64,000 nucleotides of DNA from positions 19,266,501-19,330,500 of the forward strand of contig NC_084895.1 of the NCBI RefSeq assembly GCF_958979055.1, in the 5' to 3' direction. Below the pieces are notes generated by a model that ran no database searches, was not told the DNA's origin, and worked only from the letters and a program-made list of their open reading frames with translations. Both the position numbers and the translations under genes were made by a program. Shown here one piece after another: positions 56,263 through 64,000 of the stretch. Each line of letters begins with the position of its first letter. Positions within the stretch are counted from its first letter, which is position 1. Source of the DNA: Alnus glutinosa (taxonomy: Eukaryota > Streptophyta > Magnoliopsida > Fagales > Betulaceae).

Positions 56263-59200
56263 TTACTTGTCATCAGAGGCCCAAAAGCCATGAAAGCCAA
56301 GAGGAAAATTCAGGTTCTTGGGGACTTCAAGTCTTGCTACGAGTGCATCGTCTTCTCCAATCCTCTTAGGATCCAGAATCACAAGATAGCACCTCTGTAT
56401 TGAAACCGCATACTGCAAAGTATGGGGAAAAAAGAAAAAGAAAAAACAAAACAAAATAAAACACATGCATGCATTTATATTTATATATATACAACTCAAT
56501 ATAAATCCACAATGAAATATTGTCACCATTGGCCTATAATTACTATATATATAGTGACAAAATGTCTAAATGTTATGTGTCACTAATTACGTGTGACGAA
56601 TTCCAATTTTAACGGCTAAATTTGACCCAAATTAGTGTCACTTCGAACAAAATAGCAGTTTGTAGGAGCGAGTTGCAGTGAGTTAAAGTTTTGAAATGTG
56701 TGAATGGATAAGGATCCTCTACGTTTCCTTGTAAAGATTTAATATTAGTACATCTAACGGTATATATGATTGTTTATATATATCGTTAGATATACTAATT
56801 TTAAATTCTGATAATGAAATAATTAGATATTATCAATTTCATTTGAAACTGCAGGGAGGATCGATCCTATTCCATTATGAAAGAGGTGATAGTTTGGAAG
56901 CAAGGTGAAATTTATCTTTTAGATTGAAGTTAAAAACGTATTATTTTACAGGTTAAACTGTAATTTTACTAAACACTTCACTGCATTTTTAAAAATTCCA
57001 CGTTTTATTTTAAAGCTACGAATCGAAACGGACTTAAGTATGGCTAAAAACATGTGCTATATATATTCGTATGGAAAGTCTCTAAGCCTCTAAGGCTCTA
57101 AACTTTGAAAATTAGGAGTAGGGCTAGGCATTAATTATCACATCTCAGTGGAGTTTGGTAAGATATAATGATGAAGGCATTGCTCACCTCAACCACAAGA
57201 AGGTATCCATCGTCTTCTTCATCCCCTTTGGCAACGAAAATCGGCTCGCCGATAAATCTCCGGCTACCGACGGACCATGTACGGACAGAATTGTTTAACA
57301 AGTTGAGCTTCACCACACTATCAAACGGAAAATGTGGTAACGTTGGGCGAGACCCAGAAGAAGTTGCTGCATAAATGTATGTGTTTTTGCTCCCAGAGAA
57401 GGCTGGGTTTATTACAGGGAAATCTGATGACCTTTCCCATTCATTCATGGCCTCCACACTACATTTTTGGCTCTTCCCATCAGCGTCTAGTTGAATACAT
57501 ACCTGCATGCATGCATGATGATATATTTAGTATAATTTGATATTAATTATTAATTAAATAAATTAAATTTATTTCTTCCTTATCCGCTTAAGTGTAGTAT
57601 ACTTGATGTAGTTATATATAAATTAGAGACTTATTTGTTTTTTTTTTTCGACATGTCCACACAAGAGGGGGAGGGGGGATTCGAACTAGTGACTCCCGCT
57701 TCATGAGACATGGTCTCCGGCCGATTGAGCTATCCCTTGAGGACTATAAATTAGAGACTTAGAGCACTATGGGCAGATACCCAATCATTTTTCTTAAATT
57801 TATGAAACAAAATTACTTTTTGCTTCCCTTAACAAAACATTTCACAATAGATTCCTTTATATTTTTCTATATCAAATAAATACTCTTTATTTATTCTTAT
57901 TTTATTCTTTTTCTTACTTTCCTACTTTTGGTCATTTTACTATTTTTTTTTTTTCATTTTTATCATTATATAATTCATTGGTTAACTACAGTGCTACCTA
58001 CCCAAGAGTTTAGGGGAAATATAGGAAAATTGATGTGGGTGATTTTTTGTGACTTTTTTTTAATTTTTTTTTCCCTATATTTAGAGAAGGAAACTACCTA
58101 TAGAGTATTTACTACTAGTATTCTTACATGTGATGAAGAGATTGTACGTTGAGTATACGCATATTTGTGAAAAAAAAAAAAAAAAAAAAACTTAATTAAG
58201 CCAACATTAGAAAAGATCTCACAAGTGTAGGAAGCTAATATAACACTATTAAATCCAAATCCATTAACATCAATTTTTGAGACGAATGGTATCATCCTAG
58301 TATGTTCTATATATTATGGTCTCATTAAAAAAAAAAACTCCCGAAAGTGTTAATTTCCTCAGCAAAGTATACATGAGAGACAGAGAGTGAGAGAGGGAAC
58401 CTTAGCAAGATGAGGTAGGAACTCATTTTCACCTTCATTTACGTTCATAGTTGAAGGGTCTAGCTTACCGCTTTGCCAATTATAACCTGTCCAATGGGAA
58501 AGTGTCCATATTATTATTTTCAGTCAAAAGATGTGCAACAGAGTAAGAGTCGGTTTGGGACTGCGATTTTGCAGATAAAAAGTACGATTTTAAACCAAAT
58601 TACAGAAAATGAATAGTTTGAGAATTGCTATATGATTTTTAAGGCCAACTTGCGATTTTGCCAAACTCTTAATTACAATTTTAAAAATTACTTTTTCAAA
58701 TCGTATTTTTTCAAATTGCAAATCAAAATGAACCTTAATGCTAGAAATTATATTTTTATTTTACAATTAGTTCTTCCATATTGTTGACGTAATAATTCTA
58801 ATCGACTCTTAAATCAGTTCTTATTTAAAAAATTTTTAAAAAAAATAGTTAAGACTACCACATTAACATTGTTGAACATTAATTACAAAAAGAAAAAGAA
58901 AAAGTGATATATAAGATTACTCATTTAAAAAACATAAAATCTCATAACTCCCGTTTCCTTGGTGTTCTTAAATATCACTCTTTATTCCCAATTAGGATTA
59001 CAATTATTTTTTAAGCCAATTTTCTACCATTTTAATTGTTATTATTTTTTTTTTATCAGAAGATTGTGACTAATTAATGTGATTGTGAGAGGAAAAAAAA
59101 AGAAAAAAAAAGAAGACAAATTCCTTTAGCAAAATGCTACGTGTACTTATAAATATTAACTCTTTGATATGGTACTGAAAATCACCATTAAATTTAGAAC

Positions 59201-62200
59201 AGGTTAATCTTTCTATTTCACATCAATGACAATTTTTATTACCACATCAGAAAATAAGCATTTGAAAGTAAACCTAGCATTTCTCGTTCCTTTAAGTGGC
59301 CAAAGCGCCAAAAAATAAAAAAATAAAAAATACAAAAAATAAAAAAACCTTATAAAATTTATTGAGAGAAATGACGTACGTACCAAAAACTTTATGAAAG
59401 TTGAACCAGTGGTAGGAGCAAGTGACGGCTTGTATTTGGATGTGTAAATTGGCATTGAGATCCTTAACCTCAAAAGCATTGCCAACGTGGAGCAACCAAA
59501 ACTGTGAAGGAGCTTCAACGGGCACTCTCCAATCTCGACCTTCTTCCCCAAATTCATCTGGAAATCGAGGAAGCAAATATATGGGAGATGTTTGTTTACT
59601 AGGGTTCACTGATATTGCTGATATCATTGGGGATATTCCACCCACTGCCGCCATTGAACCTGCATTTAATTAATTTTGCATTAATTAATTAATGTACAAA
59701 TCATATTAATTTCTTTCTCTCCATCCCTAATTTCTTTCCAGTCATTTGTTAATACTTTTTTAGAAGATATTGTGATGTGATTTAAAATTAAAAGAAGTTT
59801 TGAGTGTATATATACATATAAAATAATATATATGTTAAATTTATTATTTTTTATTATCTTAAACTTTTTGAGACAACTAATAATTTAATTGTAAAAGGAA
59901 AATAGCTCCATAAATTTAATCATTTAATTAGCATTTTAAAATGTGCCGGGTTATATTCTACGAGCAGAAGAATTTAATAATAAAACTGAGGTTTTTCTTT
60001 TTTTTTTTTTTTTTTTTTTGGTCACTTTTTGTTTGCATTTTATTACCTATAACATCAAGCTTAATGCGATTGGCGAATAGTATATAATGAGTTTCCGTGA
60101 AGGCCCAATCATGGATCATTATGTGATCAGGGATGTTGAACTCTTGCTTCTTCAACAGCTTGAAGTCTGAATCAAATTCTGCACAAGCCAATTGTACCAT
60201 CAAATTTACACTTTGTTCTCATGATTTTTTTTTTTTTTTTTTTATTTTTTATTTTTTTTTTTTATATATATATATATATATAAAGCCAATTTACCTACTC
60301 CTCTTAAACTATTACGCATTTAATTAATAATATCTTTTCAAATTTTTAACTGAGATCACAATATCCCTCTAAACTACCAAAAAGTTATCAATGTCCCCAA
60401 GGCCAGTAAAAAGATAAAAATAACTTTACAATTTTTTTCAATAAGATGAACATACCCCTATAAATTCAAAAAAAGAAAAAAATTATCAATTTTTTAAAAG
60501 AAAAAATTTTATTTTTAAAAAAAAAACGAAAATTTTAATTTTTTTTAAACAAAAAATTTTAATTTCTTTGAAAAAATTAAAAAACAAAAATTTTAATTTA
60601 GAAAAAAAAAGAAATTTTTTTAAAAAAGTTTTCTTTTAAATTTGTCGCCTGGTTTATATTATTATTATTATTTTTTTAATTTTGATTTATTAAGGGTATT
60701 TTTGCCATTGGGGGAAACATTAACAATTTTTAGTAGTTTGGAAAGAATATTGTCTAAATTGAAAATTTGGAAGGCCATTATCAATTGAGTGATAGTTTGA
60801 AGGGATATATATATATAAAAGGGGGCAGAGCCACTGAGGAGCTTGGGGGCTTAGCCCCAAGGCTTTCCCCCTAATTTTATTTATTTATTTATTTTTTTTA
60901 ATTTGGCCTCCCCAATTTTTTTTCCCTTCAATTTGGCCCCCAAAAAAAATCTAAAAAAAAAAAATTAAAAATTTACCCCTAATTATTATTATTTTTAAGT
61001 TTACCCCCCAAATTTTTTTTTCTTCAATTTGGTCCTCTAAGTTACAGATGCTAGCTCTGCCCCTAATATACATATATATACACAAATACGTACTAAAACT
61101 AGTTAGAACATGGGTTCGAATTTCGCAATAAAAATCTCGTAAACCACTTTGGTTCTCATTGATGTTTTGATTGAGTTAGGTCAGGCTATGATTTAGTCGA
61201 ACTTGAGGGAGAGCGCCTGCGATTTCCATTGTTTTAGGCCCCTCTTGTGCCGCTCCTAGGGATTAAGTGCTATTATATGGTCACACCCAAATAAAATAGC
61301 CATAGCCCAGTCTACCCCTTTTGGATAGGAAAAAAAAAAATTTAAAAAAAATAAAAAATACACAGTACTAAAAGATAGTAAAGCATGCATCATATACGTA
61401 GTTGTACGTTTACCGGAAAACGTAAAAGAACTGCGCGGCAGTAGCATATCCTCTGCATTGCATGAGGCTGTAAGAAGTCTATTCATGCGAGCATCGATCT
61501 TATAATGAGATAACAGTCGTTTTGGAGGCATTTTAAATACTCCTGTGGAAGTTAAGCAAAAATATAAAGAAATTAAAATATTCATAAAATCATATTCCAT
61601 TAATTACAGTATATCAATACATAACTTTTTGTTTAGTACGTGCTTAGGAGATAATTAGGGTACACGAGTTGAACTATTTGAGATGAAAGTAATACTTGAA
61701 AAAAATTTACACTTACGAAAATGAGTAATGTTATTTAGTAGAGTGTTATACGATATATCACATGTTGACATGTGTAGGTAACAAGTTGTAAACGAGTTGT
61801 GAATCTAACATTTTTCTATGATAAAATAAAAGCGAAATGCATCGGAAGTAGGATTTTTCATTTTATTTTATTTTATTTTTTGTATGAAGGGTACGGTCCA
61901 AACCTTCGTAAATAAATAAATAAATAAATACATAAATACACATATATCTTTTATGTGTTTGTGCTCGCGCTTATGTAAAATAAGAGCAAAAAAGTTTTAA
62001 ATTTAATTTCATAACAAATTATAAGTCGTAATTGTATATACAAGTTACATGTCTATAAATCATTTTTAAAAAGAACTCCCCTATTGAATACAAAAATTTT
62101 CTGGTTTACTATAGACATGTATCAAAAAATAGTATTTATATAGGGATTGAAAACAAATTTGGGGTACGGTTGCCAAAGACCCTACGATGATCAACATAGG

Positions 62201-63247
62201 TTCGTCCTTGACTACGTACACCCTTGTCCCACCCTAATCTCACTGGTATAATGTGACAGTATCCTTAACTTTAATTTTCTTTTTAATTGATACCACCACA
62301 TCAATTCAGTACGTTTAAAATATATATAATGTGTAGCATTACTTATAATAAAAATGATAATTCCAAAATATTGTCGTAGCTGCCATATTACAAAGTAATG
62401 GATGCAACCTGAATATATGTGACCTTAATTAGCTTCACGCCATGTTTAATCCTTAATTAATTTAATCCATAATTGATGATAATTCATATACATACGTACC
62501 ATACAAAAGTGGCTTCAACAGGCCGGCAGCTACGTCCCATATATCACCACTATTCTTTCCACTTTCCGGCAACGAATCACAACCGTCCATCACATCAAAC
62601 CTCCCAACCGTATCCAACGTCCCAGATTCAATCTCATATGGCTCCCCACCTTCCCACAAACACAGTACCCTCCCTCCCCACCTCAACACGCTAGTATTAG
62701 CCACATTTTTCATCACCTTGGTATTACCAACCTTGCGTCCTCCTTTCAACACCGAAAATGGGCCCCGGTGGGTGAACCGCCACGTGTCGGTCACAGGGTC
62801 GTGCTCCTCCACCTGAGCATGGGTCTTCACGTACCTAGCCATGAACTTGACCTCCCTAGACACCTCATCAAACGTAAAGGCCCTGAGGTAACCGTGGCCA
62901 TCCAGCGGGTGCACCGTCGAGCCATGGTCGTCGGCGAAAAGCCCCGGCCCGGCCAAATAATACGTGCCGGAGGGAAAGTCGTGTGGTATTGCACCGTTGA
63001 CAACGGGAAGAGTTATGGGTTTGGCTGCCTCGGAGCGTTGCGACACAAATAGGAACTGGTAGTCCCAAAATGCAGCCACGGATTCATCGAGAACATCTAT
63101 GGCTGAAGGGCTTGAAACATGGCTACTTGATGTGGGGATGGATATGGCATGCGATGGCGGCCTAAACCGGTGCGCTACAACCGGAGTTAGTTTCGCCGGC
63201 GAACGGAAACTTGTTAGAATATTGACATGGTGGGTTTTGGCTAGCAT
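56263..63247 (-). CDS. CCD7: Carotenoid cleavage dioxygenase 7 (strigolactone biosynthesis), seven exons
   Basis: Exons: 62500-63247, 61414-61542, 60047-60178, 59384-59659, 58401-58486, 57188-57502, 56263-56412. All are GT-AG and total 1836 nt, giving 611 residues plus stop. The N-terminus (MLAKTHHVNILTSFRSPAKL, Ser/Arg/Pro-rich) is a plastid transit peptide. CCD signatures follow: FPSGTYYLAGPGLFADDHGS, HPLDGHGYLRAF, VMKNVANTSVLRWGGR, NAEDMLLPRS, MIHDWAFTETHYILFANR (iron-ligand His315) and the C-terminal LGFHGFW (His603). The sequence follows Arabidopsis MAX3/CCD7 closely. The enzyme cleaves 9-cis-beta-carotene at the 9',10' bond in plastids, between D27 and CCD8, on the way to carlactone. 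No disabling change is seen. Introns contain a SINE and several MITEs. Confidence 0.96.
57634..57744 (-). mobile_element. tRNA-derived SINE in CCD7 intron 5, 17-bp target duplication
   Basis: TATAAATTAGAGACTTA occurs at about 57617-57633 and 57745-57761. On the minus strand the body has an A-box-like GATAGCTCAATCGG, a B-box GTTCGAATCC and a short poly(A). At about 110 bp it is short for a SINE and may be 3' truncated or of a compact family. Confidence 0.85.
57762..58123. mobile_element. MITE family B, copy 2, in CCD7 intron 5 (PIF/Harbinger-like)
   Basis: Flanked by TTA (57759-57761 and 58124-58126). The left end is GAGCACTATGGGCAGATACC and the right end (inverse) GAATACTAGTAGTAAATACT. It lies immediately against, and shares bases with, the right target duplication of the SINE, so it inserted there afterwards. 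The body is similar to 42530-42889. Confidence 0.75.
58550..58735. mobile_element. MITE family A, copy 3, in CCD7 intron 4
   Basis: GTCGGTTTGGGACTGCGATT, AAGTACGATTTTAAACCAAA, CTTGCGATTTTGCCAAAC and TTACTTTTTCAAATCG match copies 1 and 2; it is internally shortened. Confidence 0.7.
60358..60812. mobile_element. AT-rich fold-back element in CCD7 intron 2
   Basis: ATATCCCTCTAAACTACC...TTATCAATG on the left pairs with the inverse of CCATTATCAATTGAGTGATA...GAAGGGATAT on the right. The middle is A/T homopolymer-rich. Weak ends; class unknown. Confidence 0.45.
60822..61063. mobile_element. MITE-like element in CCD7 intron 2 (GGGGCAGAGC ends)
   Basis: It starts GGGGCAGAGCCACTGAGG and ends GCTAGCTCTGCCCC, an inverted terminal repeat, with repeated AATTTGGCC(C/T)CC words inside. 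Non-coding. Confidence 0.6.
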
Positions 63248-64000
63248 CTTTAGGCAAGAATTTTCTGTAGGAAAGGCGGCATATATGTATGTGCTTTAAA
63301 TACGTACAGATTTGCCATCATTGATGTATGTGCTTTATTTAATGTGCATGGTGGGGTATATATATGTCGCATATAAATACATCATGGAGGACATGGAGGA
63401 ATTTGCAAAGTGAATGTGGCAGACATAATGCTTGATATTTTATTTTATTTTATTTTTAATTAAGTTTCTTGTTCTGTTTTAGTCTGTGTCTTGTTCTTGT
63501 GGATCAGATATTTTTCCATATGCGTTTGTCTCGAGTAAGGGACACGTTAAAGTGGGGGCGGGGGGTAGCCATTATCGTCGATCGGTGCTTCGCTGATGAT
63601 CAGCTTAGTTCTCAGAATCTTCTCAGCCATTGGATCCTCTGATCAGTTTATCAAAACCCACGTGATAATTTGAGAATCAGACCTAGCTTTATCGGAAATG
63701 CCAGATTTTGAGGTGGGAATTTGAGAAGCAAATCGAAGCTATGTTCTGTTCTTGGAGGCCGGCATCGGAGAGTTGCCGAACGCCGACGGTACTGTTTCTC
63801 CCCCCTTAAAACGGCGTCAAATACGTTTTCTTAATTAGTCCTATGCGATGTCGTTTAGTTTAAAAATAATAGAGTTAAATACTTTACGCTGGTTTGGGTG
63901 TGCGATTTTTTTTTGTATTATATTCTACTATTTTGTATTATATTTAAAATTGTGAATACCAAGAAAATTTATTTTTTGAAATTATGTTTAGATGGTTTAA
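63248..64000 (-). promoter_or_regulatory. CCD7 upstream region
   Basis: The 750 bases upstream of the CCD7 ATG. AT-rich TATATATATG near 63358 (+ strand) could serve as a TATA region on the minus strand, but no element is certain. The right edge (from about 63890) may be the start of another GCGATTT-type MITE, because TGGTTTGGGTGTGCGATTTT resembles the family A terminus. Confidence 0.4.

Noticed and set aside
59213..59557. Alternative minus-strand frame inside CCD7 exon 4 as a separate gene
   Set aside because: It is a shadow of the CCD7 exon, which is fixed by splice sites and strong family similarity.

Overview
The window is nuclear DNA of a seed plant, most likely a woody eudicot. The evidence is GT-AG introns, plant-specific genes (CCD7, FAR1-type genes), plant transposon families, and retroelements primed from an initiator tRNA-Met site. 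The species cannot be read from the sequence.

Two conserved host genes could be reconstructed exon by exon, both on the minus strand and both with reading frames that close exactly. The first is nucleoporin NUP62 (14902-26203, nine exons, 726 codons plus stop). The second is carotenoid cleavage dioxygenase 7, CCD7/MAX3 (56263-63247, seven exons, 611 codons plus stop), an enzyme of strigolactone synthesis. From memory, their Arabidopsis orthologues are neighbours (At2g45000 and At2g44990), so this looks like an old gene pair pushed about 30 kb apart by mobile DNA. Between them lies a possible new gene (40322-42104). It is a duplicated NUP62 FG-repeat first exon that splices in frame, on paper, to an unrelated coiled-coil segment, giving a 555-residue FG plus coiled-coil chimera.

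Layout: 1-8128 is a Mutator-like element (MULE1), cut by the left window edge. It carries an intact FAR1/MULE-transposase gene and captured pieces of an ABC1-type kinase gene and of VARICOSE/EDC4. 8130-14900 is intergenic DNA with small inverted-repeat elements. 14902-26203 is NUP62; its large second intron holds a decayed LINE, which itself holds a SINE, a 291-bp insertion, and a transposon carrying plastid dihydrolipoamide acetyltransferase (E2) pieces. 27328-34894 is a second MULE (MULE2) with imperfect 9-bp target duplication. It carries RGP/UAM, NPH3/BTB and FAR1-tail fragments, and is interrupted by an intact 281-bp TRIM/SMART retroelement and by a third, GC-rich MULE with a perfect 9-bp duplication. 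35.2-40.3 kb holds copia remains and MITEs. 40.3-42.1 kb is the chimeric gene. 43.1-43.9 kb is a GC-cored fold-back element. 44.3-46.4 kb is a dead FAR1-like gene. 48.5-53.1 kb is a younger LINE with target duplications. 54.7-55.2 kb is a three-LTR TRIM. 56.3-63.2 kb is CCD7, with a SINE and several MITEs in its introns; the rest is CCD7 upstream sequence.

The main theme is repeated capture and shuffling of host exons by DNA transposons beside two essential or developmental genes. Identifications rest on reading translated sequence against remembered family sequences; no database search was made.
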